NCBI RefSeq assembly: GCF_003481825.1
Contig: NZ_QULW01000004.1
Location: forward strand, 124,001-188,000
Length of the DNA stretch: 64,000 nucleotides
DNA from: Clostridium sp. OM02-18AC
GTDB taxonomy: Bacteria > Bacillota > Clostridia > Lachnospirales > Lachnospiraceae
Direction of reading: 5' to 3'
Every line of letters begins with the position of its first letter. The stretch's first letter is position 1. The notes under the pieces are model-generated. The model saw only the letters and a program-made list of their open reading frames with translations. It searched no databases and was not told the DNA's origin. The translations under genes and the position numbers were made by a program. Positions 44,900 through 53,883 of this stretch are shown here, in pieces.

Positions 44900-45733
44900 T
44901 TATCCAAGAAATGCAGTTACCCCGAAATAGAACAGCACGATGACGCCCAGCACGATCCGGTAATAACCAAATACCTTAAAGTTGTTTTTTCTGATGTAAC
45001 CCATCAGGAATTTGATGGAATACACGGATACTACAAACGCGATCACCATACCGGCGATCAGGTAAAACAGCTCCAGTCCGGTAAAATGGAACCCAAACTT
45101 CACCAGTTTTAACAGGCTTGCACCAAACATGACCGGAATTCCCAAAAAGAAGGAAAATTCTGCGGCCGCACTGCGGGAGCATCCTAAGATCATAGCTCCT
45201 AAGATGGTAGAACCAGAGCGGGAAGTTCCCGGAACCAGGGAAAGTACCTGGAAAAGTCCGATAAACAGTGCAGTCTGGTAAGAAATCTGGCTGGTACGCT
45301 GGATTGGAAAATCCGTATACTGATTGTGATTCTCCAGTATGATAAACAGCACACCGTAAATGATCAGCGTAGCAGCTACCACATAACCGTTATAGAGATG
45401 CGCGTCCATCCAGTCATCCAGCAAAAGTCCAAACACAGCAGCCGGCACACAGGCTACGATGATCTTCATCCACAGTCTGACCGTTCCGATCTTCTGCGCT
45501 TTTGTCTTTCCCGGATCAAACGGATTCAGCCGCCTGAAATACAAAACCACAACCGCCAGGATCGCACCAAGCTGGATCACCACGCGGAACATCGACATAA
45601 ATGCCTCGGTTACATTTAAGTGGATGATCTCGTCCACCAGAATCATGTGTCCGGTGCTGCTGATCGGAAGCCATTCGGTAAAGCCTTCCACGATGCCAAG
45701 CACCAGAACCTTTAAAAATTCAATAAAATCCAT
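44900..45733 (-). CDS. uppP: Undecaprenyl-diphosphatase UppP (BacA)
   Basis: This 277-aa membrane phosphatase recycles undecaprenyl pyrophosphate for cell-wall synthesis and can give bacitracin tolerance. The two family motifs are EGFTEWLPISSTGH (~16-29) and PGTSRSGSTI (~170). It has eight or so helices. It is translationally coupled to the downstream DUF1576 gene. Confidence 0.96.
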   Translation of the reverse strand: MDFIEFLKVLVLGIVEGFTEWLPISSTGHMILVDEIIHLNVTEAFMSMFRVVIQLGAILAVVVLYFRRLNPFDPGKTKAQKIGTVRLWMKIIVACVPAAVFGLLLDDWMDAHLYNGYVVAATLIIYGVLFIILENHNQYTDFPIQRTSQISYQTALFIGLFQVLSLVPGTSRSGSTILGAMILGCSRSAAAEFSFFLGIPVMFGASLLKLVKFGFHFTGLELFYLIAGMVIAFVVSVYSIKFLMGYIRKNNFKVFGYYRIVLGVIVLFYFGVTAFLG

Positions 45734-45821
45734 ATTTCTGCCTCATTTCTATTTGTCTTTTCGCTGCATCCTGCCCCGTTTCTGCCAAACAGGACTGTCT
45801 GCAGTCTCGGACTTTAAACCA

Positions 45822-46502
45822 TTATTTCTCCACATTTTCAATCTGCCAGTCGATCGGACTAAGTCCATGCTCCTCCAAAAATGCATTGGTCTTGCTGAAT
45901 GGCCTGCTGCCAAAAAATCCCCGGTACGCAGAAAGCGGACTCGGATGCGGTGCCTCCAAGATCAGATGCTTCGGATTGTTCAGCATCGCCTTTTTCGCCT
46001 GCGCCGGACGTCCCCAAAGAATAAAGACGATTGGCCGGTCCTGCTCATTTAAAATCTTGATGGCGGCATCCGTAAACTCTTCCCAGCCGATCCCGTGATG
46101 GGAGTTTGCTGCATGTGCCCGCACGGTCAGTACGGTGTTTAACATCATGACACCCTGCTTCGCCCATTTCACCAGATAACCATTGTTTGGTATGTAACAA
46201 CCCAGATCATCGTGAAGCTCCTGGTAAATATTCACCAGGGACGGCGGGATCTCCACATCTGGCTTCACCGAGAAGCAAAGCCCGTGCGCCTGCCCAACAT
46301 TATGGTAGGGATCCTGCCCCAGAATCACCACTTTTACCTCAGATAACGGGGTAAATTCAAACGCATTAAAAATATCGTTTGGATCCGGAAAGACCTGTCT
46401 GGTCTCATATTCATGCTTTACCGTCTCGTACAGTTTCTTATAATATGGCTTTTTAAATTCCCCACTTAACGGGGCAAGCCAGTCATTTGCGATGGCACCC
46501 AT
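45822..46502 (-). CDS. ung: Uracil-DNA glycosylase, family 1
   Basis: The 226-aa enzyme excises uracil from DNA. Motifs GQDPYHN (catalytic Asp) and HPSPLSAYRGF are intact, with the VLLLNTVLTVR-like region present as VMMLNTVLTVR. The start at 46502 has GGTGGAGG upstream; the longer frame to 46547 includes the ribosome site. It is in line with hisF and hisH but is probably a separate unit. Confidence 0.95.
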   Translation of the reverse strand: MGAIANDWLAPLSGEFKKPYYKKLYETVKHEYETRQVFPDPNDIFNAFEFTPLSEVKVVILGQDPYHNVGQAHGLCFSVKPDVEIPPSLVNIYQELHDDLGCYIPNNGYLVKWAKQGVMMLNTVLTVRAHAANSHHGIGWEEFTDAAIKILNEQDRPIVFILWGRPAQAKKAMLNNPKHLILEAPHPSPLSAYRGFFGSRPFSKTNAFLEEHGLSPIDWQIENVEK

Positions 46503-46637
46503 TATTCCATCCTCCACCTTTCGATGTTTCTTTCCTGCCTTCCACAAAAGCAGGTTTTCTCATCTGTATTTCTTTCGATGCTGCCAAGCACTTTCTGACA
46601 ACATCATTTTTTTCGTGCTGCTAAACGCGTTTCTTCC

Positions 46638-47399
46638 TTACAACCGCACGGAAATGCCCCGCTCCCGCAGGTATGCTTTCAGATCGCGGATTTCCAGTTC
46701 TTTATAATGGAACAGAGATGCAGCCAATGCCGCATCCGCTTTTCCTTTCGTCAGGGCATCATAAAAATGCTCTTTCGTTCCCGCACCGCCGGAAGCAATG
46801 ACCGGAACCGAAACATGTTCCGCAATCAGGGAGGTCAGTTCATTATCGTAACCTGCCTTGGTTCCATCGCAGTCCATGCTGGTAAGCAGGATCTCGCCGG
46901 CTCCCAGGGAGTCTGCCTTCATGGCCCACTCGACCGCATCCAGGCCGGTGTCAATGCGTCCGCCGTTCTTGTATACATTCCAGCCGGAGCCATCTTCCCG
47001 CCGTCGCGCATCAATGGCCACGACTACACACTGACGGCCAAACTTGTCTGCTGCATCACTGATCAGCTCCGGCGTATTGATGGCAGAAGAATTGATGGAA
47101 ATCTTATCCGCACCCTCACGGAGAAGGCGTCGGAAGTCCTCCACGGTGCGGATGCCTCCGCCCACAGTAAACGGAATAAACACGGTTTCTGCCACCCGGC
47201 GTACCATATCCACCACAGTCTCTCGCGCATCGGAAGATGCCGTAATATCCAGAAATACCAGTTCATCGGCACCGGCCTTATCATATGCTGCCGCAATCTC
47301 CACCGGATCACCTGCATCCCGCAGATTTACAAAATTAACACCTTTTACTACCCGGCCATTGTGAACATCCAGGCAGGGAATGATTCTCTTTGTAAACAT
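46638..47399 (-). CDS. hisF: Imidazole glycerol phosphate synthase cyclase subunit HisF
   Basis: A TIM-barrel of 253 aa that closes the imidazole ring with ammonia from HisH. Catalytic Asp in PCLDVHNGRVVKG (residue 11) and VVVAIDARR (~130) are present. GGAGG lies 5 nt before the ATG at 47399. Only hisH and hisF of the histidine pathway are in this window. Confidence 0.95.
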   Translation of the reverse strand: MFTKRIIPCLDVHNGRVVKGVNFVNLRDAGDPVEIAAAYDKAGADELVFLDITASSDARETVVDMVRRVAETVFIPFTVGGGIRTVEDFRRLLREGADKISINSSAINTPELISDAADKFGRQCVVVAIDARRREDGSGWNVYKNGGRIDTGLDAVEWAMKADSLGAGEILLTSMDCDGTKAGYDNELTSLIAEHVSVPVIASGGAGTKEHFYDALTKGKADAALAASLFHYKELEIRDLKAYLRERGISVRL

Positions 47400-47424
47400 A
47401 TGCTCCTCCAAACTGCCCTATCCG

Positions 47425-48030
47425 CTACAGGCTGATGAAATTTTTCAAGATCTGAAGTCCCACCTCACTGCTCTTTTCCGGGTGGAACTGGCAGGCAAAC
47501 ACATTGCCCTGCTCTACTGCAGCATGAATATGAGTGCTGTACTCCGTGGTGGCCGCCACGATTTTTGGATCCTCTGCTTTTAAATAATAAGAATGTACAA
47601 AATATACATAGGCTCCATTGGAGATTCCCGCAAACAGCCTTGTATCCGGTTTTATCTCCAGGGAATTCCATCCCATATGCGGGATCTTCAGACACGGACT
47701 GTCCGGAATCTTTAAGATCTGGCCCTTTAAGATACCAAGTCCCTTCACTCCGTCGCTCTCATCACTGCGCTCAAATAACAGCTGCAGTCCAAGACAAATC
47801 CCAAGAAGCGGCGTACCGTTCTTGACTGCCTCCCGGATCACATCCACCAGGCCGTACTGGTGCAGGCGCTCCATGGCGTCTCCAAAGGCGCCCACGCCCG
47901 GCAGGATCAGCTTATCTGCAGCAAGAATGGCGTCTTTGTCTCTCGTCACAACCGGCTGCTCACCCAGAGCGATCAGCGCTTTTTCCACACTTCGAATATT
48001 TCCGGCATCGTAGTCAATTATCGCAATCAT
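47425..48030 (-). CDS. hisH: Imidazole glycerol phosphate synthase glutaminase subunit HisH
   Basis: This class I glutamine amidotransferase, 201 aa, has nucleophile Cys in GICLGLQLL and the His-x-Glu pair in CQFHPEKSSEVG. It forms the HisHF complex with the product of the next gene, 25 nt downstream, and supplies ammonia for histidine and AICAR formation. Confidence 0.95.
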   Translation of the reverse strand: MIAIIDYDAGNIRSVEKALIALGEQPVVTRDKDAILAADKLILPGVGAFGDAMERLHQYGLVDVIREAVKNGTPLLGICLGLQLLFERSDESDGVKGLGILKGQILKIPDSPCLKIPHMGWNSLEIKPDTRLFAGISNGAYVYFVHSYYLKAEDPKIVAATTEYSTHIHAAVEQGNVFACQFHPEKSSEVGLQILKNFISL

Positions 48031-48069
48031 TGGTGTCCTCCATGCAGTTACTGGTTATCAGATTCTTTT

Positions 48070-48843
48070 TTATTCTACATTATAATCACTTTTTATCATC
48101 CAGTCTACTGAATTTTTATGCACTCCCCGTGCCCGGTCCTTCAGTTCTTCGGTTGTCTGCGGGAAGGTCTGGTTCACCCGCAAAAGCAACGAGTCCTGAT
48201 GAAAAAATGCAGTCTTCTCGAACGGGAATCGGATCACGCCGGGATTTGCAAAGCCCACGCCCAGCTCCAGGATCACCAGATCCTTGCGGAAGGTTCCGGC
48301 CAGCCACTGGGTATAATGGTTCCACTGCGGGAGATACCCTTCCTCAATGTACGGATGCGCCTCGATCGTATTCCCGGTCAGCGGCGCACCGCAGTGCGGG
48401 CAGATACCGGACGGAATTTCATCCGGTTCCCAGATGTCTTTGGTGCATCCCGCAGAGCACTGTTTCCAGGTCTCGTTGCCGCAGGGCGCTACAATCCTCT
48501 GGATCCGTTTGTCCTTCGGCCTTTCCTGTACCGGGAACAGACGGTCCATAAGAACCTGGGTCTGCTCATCCGCTGCCGGGCAGGAGACCTCCTCCATCTG
48601 GATTTTTTCTGTCACCGCAGTCTCAGTCCCGCTTCCGAGCTTTGTGTCAAAAATCAGCGCGTCTGTGGCCATGGTGATGATAAAATAATCCTTATCCTTC
48701 ACCAGCTCATACAGATTTGCATAAGCCGCCCGCAGCTGCGCCTCCTGCGCTTCATCACCGCGTTTCCATTTCCACTCCTCGCCCAGTCCGATCAAAAGCT
48801 TCTGACAGCCTGCAAGGCGCGCACGTATCATCTCTGTATCCAT
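48070..48843 (-). CDS. Degenerate sirtuin-like protein (Sir2 fold, catalytic His absent)
   Basis: The 257-aa protein has a Rossmann-like layout of Sir2 proteins: IGLGEEW (19-24) in place of GAGIS, TMATDAL in place of TQNID, four zinc-type Cys (129, 133, 148, 151), GVGFANPGVIRFPFE and a LRVNQTF near the C-terminus. At the place of the catalytic HG the sequence reads CG (Cys121), so classical deacetylation is unlikely; NAD or ADP-ribose binding or another chemistry remains open. The start at 48843 has AGGAGG 7 nt upstream. Confidence 0.75.
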   Translation of the reverse strand: MDTEMIRARLAGCQKLLIGLGEEWKWKRGDEAQEAQLRAAYANLYELVKDKDYFIITMATDALIFDTKLGSGTETAVTEKIQMEEVSCPAADEQTQVLMDRLFPVQERPKDKRIQRIVAPCGNETWKQCSAGCTKDIWEPDEIPSGICPHCGAPLTGNTIEAHPYIEEGYLPQWNHYTQWLAGTFRKDLVILELGVGFANPGVIRFPFEKTAFFHQDSLLLRVNQTFPQTTEELKDRARGVHKNSVDWMIKSDYNVE

Positions 48844-48896
48844 CCTGTATCCTCCTGAAATCTTCTGTTTTATCCTGCTGCTTTTTCTGCAGTCCC

Positions 48897-50819
48897 TCAC
48901 ACATTCAAATCTGTCTCACCGTGTACTTCTTCATACACCCCTAGCCATGCCATGCACTGTTCATGCCACCGTCTAAAGGCCTCATCCTGCCGGGCTTTCG
49001 CAGCTGCCACCGCGTCAGGAATTCCCTGTTCCAGCGTCCAGTATGCCTCCGACATTTTCCACTCAGCCAGCAGCCCACGGTACTCCGCCTCCAGCCGTCC
49101 ATATTCCAGTTCCTCCGGCTCCAGCTTTTCGTAAACCAGCCGCAGCTTCCAGTCCGCATATGCTTCTTCCGTTGAGAATTCCCGAAGCCGGTGGCGCTCC
49201 GCCTTCGGCACAGTCCGCATCCCCTCTAAAAGAGCCGCGTCCTCTGCTTTCACCTGGGCAGAGAGTTCCTCGCCGTACGCCTCCGCCTTCTGCCTTTTTT
49301 CCAGATAATGCTCATACCCGAATGGGTAATACATCGGACCGGTCTCTTCAAAGATCAGCACGCTCTGTGCCACCTGGCGGATAAAATACCGGTCGTGGGA
49401 TACAAACAGAATGGTTCCCTGATAAGCCTGAAAGGCCGATTCCAGTGTTTCCTTCGCCTGCACATCCATATGGTTGGTCGGCTCATCTAAGACCAGGAAA
49501 TTTGGTCGGCTCTGCAAAAGCTCTGCCAGCACAAGCCTTGCCTTTTCGCCGCCGGATAAATCACTCACCCGCCGGGATGCCAGCTTGCCCGTGAACAGAT
49601 ACATCCCCAGGATATTTCTCACCTCTTTTTCCGTCAGAGCCGGGAACAGGTCGTGGAAATGCTCTGCCACAGACTTATCTGACTGAATTTCCGCAGAATG
49701 CTGGTCAAAATATCCGATGGTAATGTTATTCCCCAGCACACATCGTCGTTCGACCGATCTGTCCTTCTCCTGAAACGGCTGCAAAAGTCCGGCCACCGTC
49801 TTTAAAAATGTACTTTTTCCGGCTCCGTTGGCTCCCAGAATACCAAGCTTCTGCCCTCTCCGGATCCGCAGGGTAATCTCTAAAAGGGGCCGGTCATAAC
49901 CGATTTTCAGATGCTCTGCCTCAAACACCCACTTGCTGCCCGGGATCAGCGGTTCGATATTGCCGGTAAACAGATGGACATCATCTTCCACCGGTTTTTC
50001 TACCCGCTCCATGCGCTCCAGCTGCTTTTTCTTGGCCCGCGCAAAGGAGGCCTTTGTCGGCTTGTGCCGGAACCGCTCGATCACGCCGTTTAACCGGTCT
50101 TCTTCCTCCTTCCGGCGTTCCCAGGCCTTTTGCTGCCGCTCGATCCGCTTTCGCTTTTCGGTGCGGTATTCGCTGTAATTGCCCGCGTACCGGGTCAGTT
50201 TTCCATCTGAAACCTCCACAACAGCCTCCGCTACCTGGTCCAGAAAGAAGCGGTCATGAGACACCAGCACCACTGCATGCTCATACCACTTCAGATACTG
50301 CTCCAGCCACTGAATCGTGGCAATATCCAGATGGTTGGTCGGCTCATCTAACAGTAAAATATCCGGTTTTTCCAGAAGCAGACGGATCAGCGCGATCTTC
50401 GTCTGCTCACCTCCGGAAAAATCTCCAATCTTTTTTTGCTTGTCAGCCCTTGCAAAGCCAAAGCCGGTAAAGATCCGGTCATACTCCTGCTCATATTCAA
50501 ACCGTTCCCGCGCAAAGGTATCGCGAAACGGGCATGCCGCCAGAAGAATCTTCTCCACGGTCTGTTCCCGGTCCGAAAAAGCCTGCTGCTTTAACATTCC
50601 CACGGTCAGCCGACGAGAAGACGTCACACCTGCTCCCTGGCGCCTGTCGTCCCGGTCCAGAGAAAGCTCTCCTGCGATCAGCTTTAAAAGCGTGGTCTTT
50701 CCTGCGCCATTTCGCCCCACCAGGGCAATCTTTTCATTTCCCTTTATCTCAAAATCTACATGGGACAAAATCACATGTCCGCCCACCGAAACGGTACCAT
50801 CCGTAATCTGATATAACAT
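48897..50819 (-). CDS. ABC-F family ATPase
   Basis: The 640-aa soluble protein has twin ABC domains: Walker A GRNGAGKTT (~36) and GANGAGKST (~340), signatures FSGGEQTK and LSGGEKAR, and two LLLDEPTNHLD / LVLDEPTNHMD Walker B motifs. A Lys/Arg-rich interdomain linker (~215-275) and a long C-terminal extension (~520-640) are present. ABC-F proteins act on the ribosome; some protect against ribosome-targeting antibiotics, others aid translation. The leader hairpin over its ribosome site would suit inducible expression, but resistance is not proven. Confidence 0.88.
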   Translation of the reverse strand: MLYQITDGTVSVGGHVILSHVDFEIKGNEKIALVGRNGAGKTTLLKLIAGELSLDRDDRRQGAGVTSSRRLTVGMLKQQAFSDREQTVEKILLAACPFRDTFARERFEYEQEYDRIFTGFGFARADKQKKIGDFSGGEQTKIALIRLLLEKPDILLLDEPTNHLDIATIQWLEQYLKWYEHAVVLVSHDRFFLDQVAEAVVEVSDGKLTRYAGNYSEYRTEKRKRIERQQKAWERRKEEEDRLNGVIERFRHKPTKASFARAKKKQLERMERVEKPVEDDVHLFTGNIEPLIPGSKWVFEAEHLKIGYDRPLLEITLRIRRGQKLGILGANGAGKSTFLKTVAGLLQPFQEKDRSVERRCVLGNNITIGYFDQHSAEIQSDKSVAEHFHDLFPALTEKEVRNILGMYLFTGKLASRRVSDLSGGEKARLVLAELLQSRPNFLVLDEPTNHMDVQAKETLESAFQAYQGTILFVSHDRYFIRQVAQSVLIFEETGPMYYPFGYEHYLEKRQKAEAYGEELSAQVKAEDAALLEGMRTVPKAERHRLREFSTEEAYADWKLRLVYEKLEPEELEYGRLEAEYRGLLAEWKMSEAYWTLEQGIPDAVAAAKARQDEAFRRWHEQCMAWLGVYEEVHGETDLNV

Positions 50820-50820
50820 A

Positions 50821-50873
50821 AAAACCTCTTTTCTTTGTTACTGGTAACAGTGTAGCAAAAAAAAGAGGCTTTT
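50821..50873 (-). promoter_or_regulatory. Leader hairpin over the ABC-F ribosome binding site
   Basis: On the minus strand AAAAGCCTCTTTT (upstream) pairs with AAAAGAGGTTTT, which holds the GAGG just before the ATG. An inner GTTAC-CA-GTAAC palindrome sits in the loop. A T8 run follows the first arm. Confidence 0.5.
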
Positions 50874-50895
50874 AAAAGTTTTTTACCGGATCTTT

Positions 50896-51909
50896 TTATT
50901 TCTCAACAGGTTCATAATGCACGCCATGCTCCCCGCAGACCTCCCGGATCAGTCCTTCCTGTTTCAGATGGTCCAGATGCGCAAAGCATTCACCCAGGGC
51001 AAACCAGCGCTGGGCCGGCGGAAAATCATCCCAGCCATCACAGTGGATCTTCCATTTCATGCAGCCCGTAATATCATAAAGGCAGGGCTTCTTCACCGGA
51101 TCATGCTGCAATTCACGGACAATTCTAAGACAGTCTGCCAGACGCTTCTTATGATGCTCCTTCAGCTGACGGATCCTGAGCTTCATATCCCCTGCTTCCC
51201 GGTGTCCCGGAAGCGTCAGGGTAACCGGATAGGCATCCAGCTTGTCCAGGCTCCTTAAATAATTGCCCAGGGAGTCCGGCACATCCCACCAGTCTGTGAT
51301 ATTGGGCGTAATGTCAAACAGCACATGATCCCCCAGAAGCATGGCACCGGTACCGCAGACTTCAAAGCAGAAATGCCCTGGTGTATGTCCCGGTGTCCAG
51401 ATGGCCCTCAGTGTGTACCGCCCTGCTAAGATCATATCTCCTTCCTCCAGCAGCGTATAATCCCGGAAGGAGAGCGGCGCTGCCATGGTTCTGGACGGCG
51501 TACAGGCCAGCATCGCCTGCAAAAGTGATTCCTCAATTCCGTTTTCCCGGAACCGTTCCGAACGGTGCTCCTGCAATGTTCCGTCCATAAACCGGTAATC
51601 CTCCCGGCTGATATATACCCTTCCGCCCGGCCGGATCAGCTCCGGAGCATTTCCACTGTGATCTGCATGAAGATGTGTCAGCAGAATATCCGTATCCTCC
51701 ATGGATACACCGAGCTGCCCCAGTCCCTTAAGGAGCGCTTTTTTGCAGCCTTCTGTCCGAAATCCGGTATCCACCAGCAGATTGCGCTGCTTCGTCTCCC
51801 TGCTGCCCCGGAACAGATAACTGTTTAACTCTTTGAGTGGATTGCCCTCCAGAGGCACCGGAATCCGGAACACCTCCGGCAGCACCTCCCTGATGTCATA
51901 TCCCGTCAT
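50896..51909 (-). CDS. Metallo-beta-lactamase-fold hydrolase
   Basis: The 337-aa cytosolic protein shows metal ligands in LLTHLHADHSGN (~96), TPGHTPGH (~175), LLGDHVLFD (~197) and LTLPGHREAGD (~240). A helical C-terminal region of ~70 aa suggests a winged-helix-like cap as in LACTB2-type members. The substrate is unknown. It is the gene before the ABC-F gene, 76 nt apart, so the two may be co-transcribed. Confidence 0.87.
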   Translation of the reverse strand: MTGYDIREVLPEVFRIPVPLEGNPLKELNSYLFRGSRETKQRNLLVDTGFRTEGCKKALLKGLGQLGVSMEDTDILLTHLHADHSGNAPELIRPGGRVYISREDYRFMDGTLQEHRSERFRENGIEESLLQAMLACTPSRTMAAPLSFRDYTLLEEGDMILAGRYTLRAIWTPGHTPGHFCFEVCGTGAMLLGDHVLFDITPNITDWWDVPDSLGNYLRSLDKLDAYPVTLTLPGHREAGDMKLRIRQLKEHHKKRLADCLRIVRELQHDPVKKPCLYDITGCMKWKIHCDGWDDFPPAQRWFALGECFAHLDHLKQEGLIREVCGEHGVHYEPVEK

Positions 51910-51962
51910 GTCTAAGTCCTCCTCTTTGCCTTAATTGAAAAAATTTCCTATCATACAAACAA

Positions 51963-51994
51963 AAGAGCGGGACACTTCTGCATCCCACTCTCTT
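51963..51994 (-). terminator. Terminator of the hydroxyacyl-CoA operon
   Basis: AAGAGAGTGGGA pairs with TCCCGCTCTT (G-U tolerated) on the minus strand, followed by TTTTGTTTG, 20 nt after the etfA stop. Confidence 0.85.
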
Positions 51995-52013
51995 ATAAAG
52001 GTTCGTTTTATGA

Positions 52014-53036
52014 TCAGTCTTTTGCTTCTGCCTTGTCCAGCTCCTCGATGATTGCCGGAATCACTTTATACAGATCACCTACAATGCCAACGTCTGCGAT
52101 CTCGAAGATCGGTGCAGACTCGTTGGTGTTGATGGCAACGATCAGCTCAGAGTCCTGCATACCTGCTACGTGCTGGATTGCTCCGGAAATACCGCATGCA
52201 AAGTATACCTTCGGTTTTACGGTGGTACCGGTCTGTCCTACCTGGTAGGAATGATCGATCCAGCCTGCATCTACTGCTGCACGGGAAGCTGCTACTACGC
52301 CGCCCAGCTTATCTGCCAGCTGCTTTAATAAGTCAAAGCCCTCCGGCTTGCCAAGTCCCATACCGCCGGAAACGATGATCTTTGCGTCGGTCAGGGAAAC
52401 CGTCTCTTTTAAGCTCTTAACGATCTCCAGAACCTTGGTACGGATCTCGCCTTCCTTAAAGGAAACGTTTAATTTTATAACCTCACCCTTACGGCCTGCC
52501 TGGTACTGTGCTTTCTCCATAACGCCAGGACGTACGGTAGACATCTGCGGTCTGTGATCCGGGCAGATAATCGTAGCCATTAAGTTTCCGCCGAATGCCG
52601 GACGGGTCTGCTGAATCTTCTTATCGGTCGGGTCGATCTCCAGCTTGGTGCAGTCTGCAGTCAGACCAGTGTTGCAGTTAACTGCCAGACACGGGCCAAG
52701 GTCACGTCCGATATGTGTTGCACCTAACAGAACGATCTCCGGTTTGTATTCCTCAATTGCCTTGCCAATGGTAATGCTGTAAGCGTCGGTACGGTAATCC
52801 TTTAATTCCGGATCATCTGCCAGATATACCTTATCTGCGCCATATGCAAACAGCTCATCGGTCAGTCCTCCTACGTTTTCGCCAAGAAGTACGGCACACA
52901 GCTCACATCCAACTGCGTCAGCCAGCTTGCGGCCCTCTCCGAGCAGCTCGATTACTACCGGCATGATCTTGCCTTCTCTCTGCTCTGCAAATACCCATAC
53001 GCCTTTGTAGGCGCTTAAATCCTTTACGTCTGCCAT
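52014..53036 (-). CDS. etfA: Electron transfer flavoprotein alpha subunit
   Basis: The 340-aa protein has an N-terminal EtfA domain and a C-terminal FAD-binding domain (SGGMGLGKPEGFDLL, QVGQTGTTVKPKVYFACGISGAIQH) of the DHS-like fold. With EtfB it carries electrons to or from the acyl-CoA dehydrogenase encoded two genes upstream; in related clostridial operons such complexes are electron-bifurcating with NADH and ferredoxin. It is the last gene of the operon. Confidence 0.95.
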   Translation of the reverse strand: MADVKDLSAYKGVWVFAEQREGKIMPVVIELLGEGRKLADAVGCELCAVLLGENVGGLTDELFAYGADKVYLADDPELKDYRTDAYSITIGKAIEEYKPEIVLLGATHIGRDLGPCLAVNCNTGLTADCTKLEIDPTDKKIQQTRPAFGGNLMATIICPDHRPQMSTVRPGVMEKAQYQAGRKGEVIKLNVSFKEGEIRTKVLEIVKSLKETVSLTDAKIIVSGGMGLGKPEGFDLLKQLADKLGGVVAASRAAVDAGWIDHSYQVGQTGTTVKPKVYFACGISGAIQHVAGMQDSELIVAINTNESAPIFEIADVGIVGDLYKVIPAIIEELDKAEAKD

Positions 53037-53065
53037 TTCTTCGTACCCTTTCCTTTCACTTGTGC

Positions 53066-53863
53066 TTAGATGTAATGCTTCTCGACCAGTTTGCCTACAA
53101 GCTTTGCACCCATCTCCTGAATGCTGCCCTCAAGCATTTCGCCCTTGCCCTTCTGCGGCGGGGTGAAGGAACGGAATACACGGGTAGGAGAAGCTTTCAG
53201 TCCACAGTCTGCCGGATCCAGGTCAACTGCAACGTGATCCCATACGGTGATCTCTTTCTGGTAAGCATCTACGATACCGCCAATGCTCATGTATCTTGGG
53301 GTATTTAACTCTTTCACTGCAGTCAGCAGGCACGGCATGCCAACCTCGATGACCTCGTAGCCATCCTCAAGCTGTCTCTGTACGATAACCTTGTCGCCTT
53401 CTACTTTGTAATCCTGTACATAGGTAACAACCGGAACACCAAGTCTCTGGCCGATCTGCGGTCCAACCTGAGCGGTATCACCATCGATTGCCTGACGGCC
53501 AGCGAAGATGATGTCAACCTTGCCCAGCTCATTGACCTTGCGGATACCAGCTGCGATGGTGGTAGAGGTTGCGCAGGTATCTGCACCACCGAATACACGG
53601 TCGCTTAACAGATATGCTTCATCAGCGCCCATTGCCAGGCACTCACGCAGCATGTAGGTTGCCTGAGGCGGTCCCATGGTCAGGACTGCAACAGAGGTTC
53701 CCTCCGGGTCTTTGTCTTTTAACTGAAGTGCTGCCTCCAGCGCATTTGCGTCATCCGGGTTTAAGATACTCGGAACACCCTCACGGATCAGGGTTCCCTT
53801 AACCGGATCAATCTTTACTTCTGTGGTGTCTGGCACCTGTTTTACACATACTAAGATCTTCAT
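53066..53863 (-). CDS. etfB: Electron transfer flavoprotein beta subunit
   Basis: The 265-aa protein begins KILVCVKQVPDTTEVKID and contains NPDDANALEAALQLKD and the EtfB loop TTIAAGIRKVNELGKVDIIFAGRQAIDGDTAQ. It is placed 20 nt after the acyl-CoA dehydrogenase gene and 29 nt before etfA, as in had and bcd operons. It binds the second flavin or AMP of the complex. Confidence 0.95.
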   Translation of the reverse strand: MKILVCVKQVPDTTEVKIDPVKGTLIREGVPSILNPDDANALEAALQLKDKDPEGTSVAVLTMGPPQATYMLRECLAMGADEAYLLSDRVFGGADTCATSTTIAAGIRKVNELGKVDIIFAGRQAIDGDTAQVGPQIGQRLGVPVVTYVQDYKVEGDKVIVQRQLEDGYEVIEVGMPCLLTAVKELNTPRYMSIGGIVDAYQKEITVWDHVAVDLDPADCGLKASPTRVFRSFTPPQKGKGEMLEGSIQEMGAKLVGKLVEKHYI

Positions 53864-53883
53864 TATGGTCTGCTCCCTCCTAA

